Shown here: positions 1 through 7,389 of the stretch, piece by piece
Numbering within the stretch: position 1 is the first letter of the stretch
How the letters are laid out: each line of letters starts with the position of its first letter
NCBI GenBank assembly: GCA_049287025.1
Contig: JBAQFA010000009.1
Coordinates: 84,562-148,561 of the forward strand
DNA from: UBA11710 sp049287025
GTDB taxonomy: Bacteria; Patescibacteriota; Patescibacteriia; Magasanikbacterales; UBA922
Direction of reading: 5' to 3'
Length of the DNA: 64,000 bases
Program-made: the position numbers and the translations under genes
Notes under the pieces: generated by a model
What the model was told of the DNA's origin: nothing
Databases searched by the model: none
The model's input: only the letters and a program-made list of their open reading frames with translations

Positions 1-1
1 A

Positions 2-682
2 GGAATGATAATTTGTGGTGAATGTGATGGAAGTATGACATCTGGAATTACTCCTAAAAAAACAAAAAATGGTAAAACTAATTATTTTTATTACAGATGT
101 GATAACCCTGTTTGTAAAAATAAAGGTAAGTCTATAAGGGCAAAAGTAATTATTGACTTTGCCTGTCAATATTTGGAAAAAAACAAATTTACCTCTCATT
201 CTATATATGGGCATTATATCCAAGAAATGAAAAAAGTTGTAATGGAAAAAGAGAGGTCTCTCATACAAAAAATTCGTTCATTGACGGAGACCAGAGTACA
301 CAAAAAAAATCAATTTGAAAAGACAAAAAAATCTCTTATACAAGAGACTGACGAAGACATCAAGGGTTTTTTTAAGGAAGATTTGAAACAATTAGAAAAG
401 GACATCAATAATTTAGAAACCGAAATAGATGAATTGAAAGATGAGAAAGAAAGAAATAATAGCGTCACGCTGACTTACTCAGAATACCTTGAACTGTTCA
501 ATAATTTAGCTGAGCGTATTAAAAAAATAGGCGTTATGGAAGACCTAAATTTTATAATGAAAAAAATCTTCTTGAACTTTACTATAAAAGAGGGAAAAGT
601 GGCTCTATATACACTAAACTCCCCATTCGGGGAGTTCGTGAAAGACCGTATTGTCTTGACATGTCGGGGTGAAAGGACTTGA
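2..682 (+). CDS. Large serine recombinase, C-terminal part (5' end outside window)
   Basis: The frame is already open at the window edge, so this is the C-terminal piece of a longer protein. It begins with a recombinase zinc ribbon (CGEC, then C-x4-C about 30 residues on) and continues into a long charged coiled coil (about residues 75-155), the layout seen in the C-terminal half of large serine recombinases that integrate and excise mobile DNA. The catalytic N-terminal domain is not in the window. The stop codon lies inside the tRNA-Pro gene on the other strand, and the last codons pass through an 8-bp GC hairpin (about 616-635), which may also end the tRNA transcript. This suggests an integrated element whose edge is the tRNA. 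Family call is firm; integration history is inference. Confidence 0.8.
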   Translation, partial: GMIICGECDGSMTSGITPKKTKNGKTNYFYYRCDNPVCKNKGKSIRAKVIIDFACQYLEKNKFTSHSIYGHYIQEMKKVVMEKERSLIQKIRSLTETRVHKKNQFEKTKKSLIQETDEDIKGFFKEDLKQLEKDINNLETEIDELKDEKERNNSVTLTYSEYLELFNNLAERIKKIGVMEDLNFIMKKIFLNFTIKEGKVALYTLNSPFGEFVKDRIVLTCRGERT

Positions 683-737
683 ACCTTCGGCCTCCTGGTC
701 CCAAACCAGGCGCTCTAGCCAACTGAGCTACACCCCG
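664..737 (-). tRNA. tRNA-Pro(TGG)
   Basis: Complete cloverleaf on the minus strand: acceptor CGGGGTG/CACCCCG, anticodon stem CCTGG/CCAGG around loop TTTGGGA (anticodon TGG), T-loop TTCAAGT. The 3' CCA is not encoded. Last gene of a three-tRNA operon. Its 3' half overlaps the end of the recombinase gene on the opposite strand. Confidence 0.95.
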
Positions 738-781
738 TTAAAGTTATAAAGTTGAAAGTTTTAAAGTTCAAAAAAATAACT

Positions 782-856
782 TGGTGCCGAGGGCCAGGAT
801 CGAACTGGCGACACGTGGATTTTCAGTCCACTGCTCTACCACTGAGCTACCTCGGC
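782..856 (-). tRNA. tRNA-Phe(GAA)
   Basis: Acceptor GCCGAGG/CCTCGGC, anticodon stem GTGGA/TCCAC with loop CTGAAAA (anticodon GAA), T-loop TTCGATC. CCA is encoded at 782-784. Middle gene of the Ala-Phe-Pro operon. Confidence 0.95.
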
Positions 857-864
857 TTGTTTTG

Positions 865-938
865 TGGACCTGAGGAGATTCGAACTCCTGACCCCCTGCT
901 TGCAAAGCAGGTGCTCTAGCCAGCTGAGCTACAGGCCC
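865..938 (-). tRNA. tRNA-Ala(TGC)
   Basis: Acceptor GGGCCTG pairs with CAGGTCC and contains the G3-U70 wobble that identifies alanine tRNAs; anticodon loop TTTGCAA (TGC). CCA not encoded. First gene of the operon, just downstream of a consensus promoter. Confidence 0.95.
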
Positions 939-969
939 TTTTTTAAAAACCCAAAACAAAAGTGGGGAT

Positions 970-998
970 ATTATAGCAACTAGTGATATTTTTGTCAA
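970..998 (-). promoter_or_regulatory. Consensus sigma-70 promoter of the tRNA Ala-Phe-Pro operon
   Basis: Minus strand: -35 TTGACA (993-998), 17-bp spacer, -10 TATAAT (970-975). Perfect match to the bacterial housekeeping consensus, about 30 bp before tRNA-Ala. Confidence 0.85.
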
Positions 999-1065
999 TC
1001 TTATTCTCATTTATCAGTTTTTATGGTAAAATATAAACAATTATTAATAAATTATAAAAATAATT

Positions 1066-1479
1066 ATGGAATATTTATATTTTACTTTACAGATTTTATT
1101 AGCCATAGTTTTGGGTGGAGTATTAGGTTGGCAAAGAGAAAAAATTGGTAAGCCTGCTGGTCCACGTACTTATGCTTTGGTGGCTGCTGGGTCAGCTTTG
1201 TTTACTCTTTTATCTCTTTCGGCTTTTGGCACAGTCAATACAGTACAGGTGGCCGCACAAATTGTGACAGGTGTGGGTTTTCTTGGGGCGGGAATAATCA
1301 TTCATCGCGATGGTGGAATTGTAGAGGGTCTCACTACAGCAGCTGGTTTTTGGGCAGCCGCTGCTATTGGTATGGCAGTGGGGGCTGGTTGGTTGATTCA
1401 AGCGGGGATAGCTACTTTATTATTACTAATTATTTTATCTATTGATGATCATAAATTTTTAAGAAAGAAAAAGAGATAG
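1066..1479 (+). CDS. MgtC/SapB family membrane protein
   Basis: 137 residues with four hydrophobic segments. The N-terminal GGVLGWQRE stretch, the GPRTYALVAAGSALF segment and GVGFLGAGIII are typical of the MgtC/SapB transmembrane domain. Members are inner-membrane proteins linked to magnesium limitation and acid stress; many only have the membrane domain, as here, and lack the ACT-like tail of Salmonella MgtC. Monocistronic; an extended -10 (TGGTAAAAT, 1024-1032) lies ahead and a hairpin with a T-tract (about 1496-1532) follows. Substrate or partner cannot be told from sequence. Confidence 0.85.
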   Translation: MEYLYFTLQILLAIVLGGVLGWQREKIGKPAGPRTYALVAAGSALFTLLSLSAFGTVNTVQVAAQIVTGVGFLGAGIIIHRDGGIVEGLTTAAGFWAAAAIGMAVGAGWLIQAGIATLLLLIILSIDDHKFLRKKKR

Positions 1480-1490
1480 ATTTTAGCTTA

Positions 1491-1532
1491 TTGACAAAAA
1501 GTGAACTTATTGTTAAAATAAATTCACTTTTT
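1491..1532 (+). promoter_or_regulatory. Promoter and/or terminator in front of the tRNA-Gly locus
   Basis: TTGACA (1491-1496), 17 bp, TAAAAT (1514-1519) is a good promoter ending 25 bp before the first tRNA-Gly relic. The same stretch forms an inverted repeat (AAAAAGTGAA ... TTCACTTTTTT) with a T-tract that could end the mgtC-like transcript. Both roles are possible. Confidence 0.55.
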
Positions 1533-1553
1533 TATTTAAACAAGCGGGTATCA

Positions 1554-1605
1554 CCCTCCTTCGTCCATCCTTCGCTAATGCTTCGGAGGACTACGGATGG
1601 GCAAG
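1554..1605. repeat. Palindromic insert 1 in the tRNA-Gly relic
   Basis: Imperfect hairpin whose core, GTCC-A-TCC ... GGAGGAC, resembles the element inside nrdJ at 26535-26560 (same CTTCG/GGAGGA core). It sits between acceptor stem and D-stem of the relic. Confidence 0.65.
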
Positions 1606-1619
1606 TATAACGGTTATTA

Positions 1620-1658
1620 CCTGCCCGACATGCCTGATGGCAATCAAGGTAGGTGGGT
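1620..1658. repeat. Palindromic insert 2 in the tRNA-Gly relic
   Basis: Imperfect hairpin with a TGCC-TGAT-GGCA tip, between D-stem and anticodon stem of the relic. Confidence 0.55.
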
Positions 1659-1668
1659 CCGAGTTTTC

Positions 1669-1703
1669 TCCCGCCCCGAGGGCGGGATCCCTCTGTGGAG
1701 GGA
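1669..1703. repeat. Double-hairpin insert 3 in the tRNA-Gly relic
   Basis: Two adjacent hairpins: TCCCGCCC-CGA-GGGCGGGA, then TCCCTC-TGTG-GAGGGA with the loop shared by the arms. Same layout as the element in the ABC ATPase gene at 29466-29495. Inserted between the second and third anticodon positions. Confidence 0.7.
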
Positions 1704-1741
1704 CAAACTCATGAAAGAAAATTAATTTTACAATTTAACAC

Positions 1742-1754
1742 GCGGGTATCATAT
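1742..1754 (+). pseudogene. 5' fragment of a further tRNA-Gly copy
   Basis: GCGGGTATCATAT repeats the first 13 bases of the intact tRNA and then diverges. With the relic upstream it makes three tandem 5' ends of the same tRNA. Confidence 0.6.
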
Positions 1755-1817
1755 ATGTTCCATATATAATACTCCTCGTTCGGAAGAGCGAAAATAAATT
1801 TTCTCTCTTCACTCACT

Positions 1818-1889
1818 GCGGGTATCATATAACGGTTATTATCCGAGTTTTCCAAACTCGTGAAAGGAGTTCGACTCTCCTTACCCGCT
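1818..1889 (+). tRNA. tRNA-Gly(TCC), intact copy
   Basis: Acceptor GCGGGTA/TACCCGC, anticodon stem CGAGT/ACTCG with loop TTTCCAA (TCC), T-arm GGAG-TTCGACT-CTCC, discriminator T. CCA not encoded. Third and only complete copy in the locus; a TATAAT at 1765-1770 could serve it. Confidence 0.93.
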
Positions 1890-1970
1890 CATTGTCAAAC
1901 TTCGCTTAAACAGCGGAGTTTTTATATTTTTATCTATATGATATAATTGAATCAAATTAGTTTTATAAAT

Positions 1971-2246
1971 ATGAAAAAAATAATTTTACCAGTTTTTATC
2001 GTTATAATAATGCTTTCAGCAGTGGTAATATTAAACATTCACGTAATTAAATATAATCGACACTTAGTTCCGGAACCACTATATAAATATTTTACAGATA
2101 GTAAACTTCGTGTAGAATATAAAAAATATAAAATTTGTGATTCATATACCAGTAAAGAAATTTGCACCTCTCAGCCGAGTTGTACATGGGCCAATTTTTG
2201 GTTTGATGGAATGGAAAAAGCAGAAGAATATTGTTCGACCAAATAG
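1971..2246 (+). CDS. Small membrane-anchored Cys-containing protein, unknown
   Basis: 91 residues: Met-Lys-Lys, one hydrophobic helix (about 4-22), then a soluble part with four cysteines near the end (C-D-S-Y-T ... C-T-S-Q-P-S-C-T-W ... C), a spacing reminiscent of small disulfide-rich extracellular modules. An extended -10 (TGATATAAT, 1939-1947) overlaps a possible upstream TTG start, so the ATG at 1971 is preferred. No family recognised; probably anchored in the membrane with the Cys-rich part outside. Confidence 0.55.
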   Translation: MKKIILPVFIVIIMLSAVVILNIHVIKYNRHLVPEPLYKYFTDSKLRVEYKKYKICDSYTSKEICTSQPSCTWANFWFDGMEKAEEYCSTK

Positions 2247-2296
2247 ATTAAGTAACCATCATATAGGTTCTAACATCTTCTACCAAGGAACTTAAA

Positions 2297-2331
2297 AACA
2301 AAACAGGGTATTACTCCTGTTTTGTTGATTT
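2297..2331 (+). terminator. Terminator between convergent genes
   Basis: AACAAAACAGG ... CCTGTTTTGTT inverted repeat followed by a T-rich stretch. Works in either direction for the two genes that meet here. Confidence 0.65.
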
Positions 2332-2357
2332 TATAAATAACTAAACCAATTATTTTT

Positions 2358-2891
2358 TTAAGCTGAGACAAAGAACACATCTTCATTTTTTTCAATTGTT
2401 TTTTCACAAACCAATGTTAGTGAATCAATTACTTTATCTAGGTCATTTAAGAATGTTTTATCCAGATTATTTAATAATTCTTTTAGTTTTTTTATTTCTT
2501 CTACTGTCCAATAACCAACCGTTGTTTCATATTGATCACCCATTTGGTGAAAGCGTTCGCCATCAGTCACGCGTCGGCCTTCTGTAATGTAACTTAGTAA
2601 ATCAGTTAATTCTTGATCCACGTTTGGGTTAGAAATCAATTTTTCTATTAGATCCCAATAAGCTTGGTTAGTCCAATTATCATCAATATTTTCATGATCT
2701 ATAAATTCCAATAAATACGCTGGATAATAATCAATTCCGTCAATATTGCCCTCATCAATAATTTGGTCAATAAATTGACTACCTTCTGGATCATCGCCAA
2801 TTAGTTTGTCCTTTACATCTTCTCTTTTTGAACCAATTAAAGATTTTAAATCATCTAATTTGAGAGAATAGAAACTAACGCTTGAGCTCAT
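2358..2891 (-). CDS. Acidic protein, possibly DUF7691-like, unknown function
   Basis: 177 residues, strongly acidic, predicted soluble. The start (short beta-strand with Y-x-L, then D-L-x-x-L) and the closing aromatic/acidic helices are reminiscent of the DUF7691 family of uncharacterised bacterial proteins, but I am not certain. No signal peptide, no membrane helix, no catalytic motif visible. It is divergent from the secreted Ig/cytochrome-b5 gene and converges with the small protein gene to its left. Confidence 0.5.
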   Translation of the reverse strand: MSSSVSFYSLKLDDLKSLIGSKREDVKDKLIGDDPEGSQFIDQIIDEGNIDGIDYYPAYLLEFIDHENIDDNWTNQAYWDLIEKLISNPNVDQELTDLLSYITEGRRVTDGERFHQMGDQYETTVGYWTVEEIKKLKELLNNLDKTFLNDLDKVIDSLTLVCEKTIEKNEDVFFVSA

Positions 2892-2992
2892 ATGAATTAG
2901 TATTAAGAATAATATAGAATTATTATAACTTTTTAATGTAATGTCGTCAATTTAGCGTAATTTTTTACTGTATAAAAATATCCCCTTTTAGA

Positions 2993-3021
2993 TTGACAGG
3001 ATATTTTTGTGGTCATATACT
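2993..3021 (+). promoter_or_regulatory. Promoter of the secreted Ig/cytochrome-b5 gene
   Basis: TTGACA (2993-2998), 17 bp, TATACT (3016-3021). An inverted repeat (AAAAATATCC ... GGATATTTTT, about 2974-3008) spans the -35 box and could be an operator. The predicted leader of about 185 nt contains a 7-bp hairpin (TTATCAT ... ATGATAA, about 3080-3112). Nothing else seen in 2892-3212. Confidence 0.6.
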
Positions 3022-3212
3022 ATTAATATATACTAAATTGGTATGAATTTAATCAATAATCTTTGTTTTGAAAAATGCTTATCATTTTTTAGGCCAAAGG
3101 TCGATGATAATTAACTAGACCGCTATATATCTAAAAATAATAGAATAATTGTAATTTTTAATAAAACATGAGTAATAGAATATGGCGGTCTAAAATTAAT
3201 AAATATAAACAT

Positions 3213-4856
3213 ATGAAAACAGAATTATTCAGGAAAGCCAAATTTTCCAGCTCATTGCTAAAAGTAGTTATGTCTCTTGTTTTAGTGGCATCTCCCTTTT
3301 CGTTAGTGGGTTCAGCTCTAGCCGCTCCAGTAGATAGCTCGGTGCCAGCCACATCAATAACAACGCCAACTAATAATAGTACGGTTTCTGGTGTAGTTGC
3401 TGTTTCAGCTTCAGCTACAGATGTTTATTCATCTTGTGTTGTTACGGTTTCTGGGCAATCGTACGATGTGTCATCATTAAAATCTGACCATTCTGGTGGT
3501 GATATTTTTGTTTGTGGAACAGATATGACAGCTGTTTACCAGGCAGTTCATGGTACAAGTGTAAGTCGTATAGCATCATTTTTGATTCCGTCAACCTATA
3601 ATGGTGTTACACAAGTTGAGTTATATGTTGATAATAGTTTAGTATCAACTGATGTTTCTACCCCATACTCATTTTCTTTGGACACAACATCACTATCCAA
3701 TGGCGTTCACGTACTTACCGCCAAGGCTTATGACCAGGCTGGTAATGTTGGTACTTCAACCAATGTTTCTGTCACAGTTAATAATGCAGTAGTCACACCA
3801 GTTTTAACAAGTGTTAGTTTGAATCCAGCAACATCATCGGTTGTAGTGGGAGGCACTCAACAATATACAGCTGTAGCTAAGGATCAAAATGGCGTAGCTT
3901 TATCACCTCAACCTACAATTACCTATACTTCTAGCGATACAGCCAAAGCTACTGTTAATGCGAGTGGCTTAGCAACAGGCGTAGCAACTGGTACTGTGAC
4001 TGTGATGGCTACTAGTGGTTCAGTTTCAAGTACAGCGAGTTTGACAGTGACATCTGCGCCACCAAATCGAGTTTTGACTACTGTTGTGGTGACACCAACA
4101 ACTACAGGTTTATCAGTTGGAGATAGTCAACAATTGACAGTCACTGCACTTGATCAGTTTGGTGAACCAATTACGGTTGCTTTGTTATGGAGTTCAAGTA
4201 ATCCTTCCGTAGCTACAGTTGATTCTAATGGTAGGGTGACTGCACTTTCAGTAGGCACAACGACGGTTACTGCTACTAGTGGTTCTGTTGGTGATAGTGC
4301 TACGGTGACAGTTACGACTCCGTCAGCTCCACCACCTGATAGAACAAAAATTTTAGTAGAAATGAATTTAGGTGATGGAAAATCAGAAATAAAGATTAAA
4401 ATGGGAAACTCTGAATTAGAATTCAAATTGTTTACTACCGATAAAACTGAAATAGTTAATGCAATTGCTCAAAAAACCGGTTTGAGTACTAGTACGATAT
4501 TGTCTGTGGCAGAATTTAAAGTTGATGGTGCAGATGATGAACACGAAGATGAGAATGATGAAGATGTCTCGCACCATGGTAATAATGGAGGGGCAGGACA
4601 TGAAGGAGATGGTAATGAGTCTGTAAATGTTGATGATGAAGAAAATCATCATAATCAAGGTAGTCAGCAACAGCAATCCGAACAGCCACCAACTAATAAT
4701 GAAGAACATCATGAAGATGCTGACCAAAATCAACATAACAGTGATGTAAAAGAAGATGATGACCACCATGAAAAAGCACAAGAAGTTCATCATGGTGAGG
4801 ATCATGAAGATTCTGATTCCAATTCGTCTGAACATGAAGACGGTCAAGATGATTAA
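3213..4856 (+). CDS. Secreted protein: cytochrome b5 domain inside an Ig domain, two Big2 domains, acidic tail
   Basis: 547 residues from the ATG at 3213; an in-frame ATG at 3168 is possible but would make an overlong signal peptide. Signal peptide 1-36 (ALA-AP). Residues about 45-70 and 130-190 are two halves of one bacterial Ig-like domain (typical ATD...NGVTQVELYVD junction), separated by about 58 residues that look like cytochrome b5: a C-VVTVSGQSYDV start, HSGG with His93, CGTD, and VHG with His113, matching the two heme ligands. Two Big2-type domains follow (196-281, 287-369), then a 60-residue domain of unknown type (376-437) and a 110-residue tail rich in Asp, Glu and His that may bind metal. 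Extracellular heme or redox role is inference. Confidence 0.75.
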   Translation: MKTELFRKAKFSSSLLKVVMSLVLVASPFSLVGSALAAPVDSSVPATSITTPTNNSTVSGVVAVSASATDVYSSCVVTVSGQSYDVSSLKSDHSGGDIFVCGTDMTAVYQAVHGTSVSRIASFLIPSTYNGVTQVELYVDNSLVSTDVSTPYSFSLDTTSLSNGVHVLTAKAYDQAGNVGTSTNVSVTVNNAVVTPVLTSVSLNPATSSVVVGGTQQYTAVAKDQNGVALSPQPTITYTSSDTAKATVNASGLATGVATGTVTVMATSGSVSSTASLTVTSAPPNRVLTTVVVTPTTTGLSVGDSQQLTVTALDQFGEPITVALLWSSSNPSVATVDSNGRVTALSVGTTTVTATSGSVGDSATVTVTTPSAPPPDRTKILVEMNLGDGKSEIKIKMGNSELEFKLFTTDKTEIVNAIAQKTGLSTSTILSVAEFKVDGADDEHEDENDEDVSHHGNNGGAGHEGDGNESVNVDDEENHHNQGSQQQQSEQPPTNNEEHHEDADQNQHNSDVKEDDDHHEKAQEVHHGEDHEDSDSNSSEHEDGQDD

Positions 4857-4914
4857 TATTTAATATATTAAATTATGGATAAGTCATGGTTGACTAACGT
4901 CCTCTGGTACTAAG

Positions 4915-4948
4915 ATCCGCTTCAACAATTATGTAGGGGCGGATTTTT
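4915..4948 (+). terminator. Terminator after the Ig/cytochrome-b5 gene
   Basis: ATCCGC ... GCGGAT stem followed by TTTTT. Confidence 0.6.
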
Positions 4949-4979
4949 AGTTTAGATTATTGCCTTTTCTTATCTGCTA

Positions 4980-5008
4980 TTGACAAACTAATACTTTTCT
5001 GGTATTAT
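4980..5008 (+). promoter_or_regulatory. Promoter of the DEAD-box helicase gene
   Basis: TTGACA (4980-4985), 17 bp, TATTAT (5003-5008). Same -35/-10 pair and spacing as the rpsB promoter at 35283. Confidence 0.8.
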
Positions 5009-5013
5009 ATAGA

Positions 5014-5117
5014 ATCTCTTATGAGATTGTGTCACCCTCGTCGGGTGGTCACTGACTCACACCTCTCTTTTTTGTCACATTGATGGCTCGAGCAGGAAGC
5101 GGGTCATCAATTTTTTT
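5014..5117 (+). promoter_or_regulatory. Structured leader with terminator-like hairpin touching the helicase start codon
   Basis: Three hairpins in about 100 nt: AATCTC-TTAT-GAGATT, CACCC-TCGTC-GGGTG, and ATTGATG ... CATCAAT followed by seven T and then the ATG at 5118. The last has the form of an intrinsic terminator, and the only purine-rich ribosome-site-like stretch (AGGAAG) lies in its loop. Either an attenuator or a small RNA ending at the gene start. Confidence 0.55.
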
Positions 5118-6407
5118 ATGACAAAAGAACATGAAGCTTCTGGCTTTAGTGAACTGGGAATTTCTCCCAAGATTCTTGGTATTTTAAATTACCACAAATT
5201 TAGCAAGCCAACACCAATTCAACATCAAGCGATTCCTGTGGCTTTGGAAGGCAAAGATGTTATTGGGATTGCTCAGACTGGTACAGGCAAGACCTTGGCT
5301 TTTGGTGTACCAATGATTCAACGTTTAGGTCTTTTAAAAGGACAAGGCTTAATCCTTTTGCCAACGCGTGAACTAGCTTTGCAAGTAGACGAAACTTTAC
5401 AAAAAATTGGCAGTGGACTTGGTTTAAGGACAGTAGTTCTAATTGGTGGTGCCTCTATGCATCAACAAATCAATGCCATTCATCGTGGTCCACATATTAT
5501 AATCGCTACGCCGGGTAGACTAGTTGATCATTTGGAAAAAAGAACTTTAAATTTGAGTCAAGTAAAAATTGCTGTTTTGGACGAAGCTGACAGAATGTTG
5601 GATATTGGTTTTGCGCCACAGATAAAAGAAATTTTATCTTTATTAACTGTGGAACGTCAGACTATGTTATTCTCGGCCACGATGTCGCCCCAAATTGCCA
5701 AACTAGCCTCTCATTATTTAAAAATACCTTTGAGAATAGAAGTCGCACCATCAGGTACGACCGCGAGTCAGATTGAACAAGAAGTTTTCTTGATTGAAAA
5801 AGAAAACAAAATGCAATTGCTGGATAAAATTTTGACGGAAAATAAAGGTAGAATATTAGTTTTTGCCCGCACAAAACATGGCGCAAAAAAAATTACTAGT
5901 GCTTTGAGACAAATGAATTTTTCGGCCATAGATATACATTCCAATAAATCTTTGGCTCAACGCAAAGATGCTTTGGCTGGTTTTAAAACTGGGCGTTACC
6001 GAGTTTTGGTCGCCACTGATATCGCCGCCAGAGGCATTGATGTCAAAGAAATTGAAATTGTGGTGAATTATGATATGCCTGATGATTTGGAAAATTATGT
6101 CCACCGGATTGGCCGGACAGGACGGGCGGGAGAAACTGGTAAAGCGATTACCTTTGCCACTAGAAATGAAAAGTCTGATGTCAGAAGTATTGAAAGATTA
6201 ATCAGAAAAACTATTCCGATTTTAGAAGTTCCAGTCCTACCCCCAAGACGACAACTGGTGGTAGAAAGTCCATCATATAATAATGATCGTTTTGCTCGTC
6301 GGCCCTCAGGTAGAAATTTTTCTTCAGGCAGGAGTAATAATCAAACTAAACAAAATTCGTTTGGTTATGCAAAGAGAAAGAAAAATACTGGATATAGACA
6401 TAAATAA
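5118..6407 (+). CDS. DEAD-box ATP-dependent RNA helicase
   Basis: 429 residues with the full motif set: Q motif (F-x-x-LG, PTPIQ), Walker A AQTGTGKT, PTRELALQ, GG, TPGRL, DEAD as VLDEADRML, SAT, the helicase-C motifs ATDIAARGID and HRIGRTGRAG. A basic, Gly/Ser/Arg/Lys-rich tail (about 375-429) would bind RNA. RhlE/CsdA-like; acts in ribosome assembly or RNA turnover, often induced by cold. Transcribed alone from a strong promoter through a hairpin-rich leader, which suggests control at the RNA level. Followed by a terminator shared with the convergent sppA gene. Confidence 0.93.
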   Translation: MTKEHEASGFSELGISPKILGILNYHKFSKPTPIQHQAIPVALEGKDVIGIAQTGTGKTLAFGVPMIQRLGLLKGQGLILLPTRELALQVDETLQKIGSGLGLRTVVLIGGASMHQQINAIHRGPHIIIATPGRLVDHLEKRTLNLSQVKIAVLDEADRMLDIGFAPQIKEILSLLTVERQTMLFSATMSPQIAKLASHYLKIPLRIEVAPSGTTASQIEQEVFLIEKENKMQLLDKILTENKGRILVFARTKHGAKKITSALRQMNFSAIDIHSNKSLAQRKDALAGFKTGRYRVLVATDIAARGIDVKEIEIVVNYDMPDDLENYVHRIGRTGRAGETGKAITFATRNEKSDVRSIERLIRKTIPILEVPVLPPRRQLVVESPSYNNDRFARRPSGRNFSSGRSNNQTKQNSFGYAKRKKNTGYRHK

Positions 6408-6411
6408 AAAA

Positions 6412-6448
6412 TAATAGAGCCGTGGCAATGCTACGGCTCTATTATTTT
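6412..6448. terminator. Bidirectional terminator between the helicase gene and sppA
   Basis: Perfect 11-bp stem AATAGAGCCGT/ACGGCTCTATT with A-rich and T-rich flanks. Confidence 0.85.
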
Positions 6449-6511
6449 AATAGCATTTACTAAATTGAATATTTTGGAAAAAGTAAATACTCGGTAAAGT
6501 AATATACTTGT

Positions 6512-7381
6512 TTACCAACAAATTTCCACCTCTTCGCCGATTTTTTCTTTTAAATAATCCTTAACTTCAAATATTCCACCAATTTGATCAATCAGATCAT
6601 TTTGTAAAGCCATTTCGCCTAGCATGGTAGAGCCATCGGCTAATATTTCAACTTTTTCAATATCTATTTTTCTATTTTCTGCCACCATTTTGACAAAATT
6701 TTGGTGTATGATTTTTATGTCGCGCATCAAAAGATTTTTTTCTTCCTGTGATAATGATTTGTTTGGATCGCCTGTATCTTTAAATTTTCCGGAACTAAGC
6801 GAAACGTAGTTTAGTCCTTCTTTAAGATTTTGTTGGGTGTTATCCAAATATGACATGGTCACGCCAATACTACCGACAACTGAATTTTTTGAGGCAAAAA
6901 TAATATCTGCTCCGCTGGCGGCCATATAGCCAGCTGATACCCCACCTTCTCTAATAAGGGCAATTGTTGGTTTCTTTGCATTTTTCAAAGCCGTTGCTAC
7001 TTCTTCACCAGCCACAGGATAACCGCCATAAGAATCAACTTCTAAAATTATGGCTTTTATACTCTCATCATTTTCTGCATCGTTAATGGCATAAACAATA
7101 TTTTCTGAGGCTGTTGTATCATATGTATTTTCTTCAGTATCTGTGGGTGGAATATATGTAGTCAAATCGCCGTGTAATTCAACACCTAACACATTACAAT
7201 CATTTTCTTCCGCCATTTCTTTAGCACTTTGTCCTTCTGTTAAATATTCTTCTTCAGAACTATCGTCCCAAAACACATCGTGGATATCCCAAGCCAGACT
7301 TATCAAACCGACTATGGCTAAAATAATTAATACTGTTTTTATTATTTTCCAAGCGGAAATTTTAGCGGATAGGAAGTTCAT
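6512..7381 (-). CDS. sppA: Signal peptide peptidase SppA, S49 family serine protease
   Basis: 289 residues. One N-terminal transmembrane helix (about 11-30) then an extracytoplasmic ClpP-like fold. The nucleophile is Ser149 in GGVSAGYMAAS and the general base is probably Lys201 in SGKFKD, the Ser-Lys dyad of SppA. Short form with a single protease domain, as in Gram-positive and CPR bacteria. It degrades signal peptides and other membrane-released fragments. Last gene of a minus-strand run starting at 9593; 8 bp separate it from the upstream gene. Confidence 0.9.
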   Translation of the reverse strand: MNFLSAKISAWKIIKTVLIILAIVGLISLAWDIHDVFWDDSSEEEYLTEGQSAKEMAEENDCNVLGVELHGDLTTYIPPTDTEENTYDTTASENIVYAINDAENDESIKAIILEVDSYGGYPVAGEEVATALKNAKKPTIALIREGGVSAGYMAASGADIIFASKNSVVGSIGVTMSYLDNTQQNLKEGLNYVSLSSGKFKDTGDPNKSLSQEEKNLLMRDIKIIHQNFVKMVAENRKIDIEKVEILADGSTMLGEMALQNDLIDQIGGIFEVKDYLKEKIGEEVEICW

Positions 7382-7389
7382 ATTTTTTT

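Larger units (their letters stand above)
1544..1717 (+). pseudogene. tRNA-Gly(TCC) relic split by three palindromic inserts
   Basis: Four blocks reproduce the intact tRNA at 1818-1889 in order: GCGGGTATCA (1544-1553), TATAACGGTTATTA (1606-1619), CCGAGTTTTC (1659-1668), CAAACTC plus variable loop (1704-1717). Between them sit 52-, 39- and 35-bp GC-rich inserts, each able to fold on itself. The T-arm and 3' acceptor are missing, so it cannot be a working tRNA. The third insert lies inside the anticodon. Confidence 0.8.

Noticed and set aside
768..1010. 80-codon minus-strand ORF
   Set aside because: It runs through tRNA-Phe and tRNA-Ala and their promoter; the apparent protein is translated tRNA.
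1544..1717. tRNA-Gly with introns
   Set aside because: The T-arm and 3' acceptor strand are missing, and the inserts lie at non-intron positions.
4416..4847. 143-codon antisense ORF under the acidic tail
   Set aside because: Its hydrophobic run is the mirror of the Asp/Glu/His codons on the plus strand; no start context.
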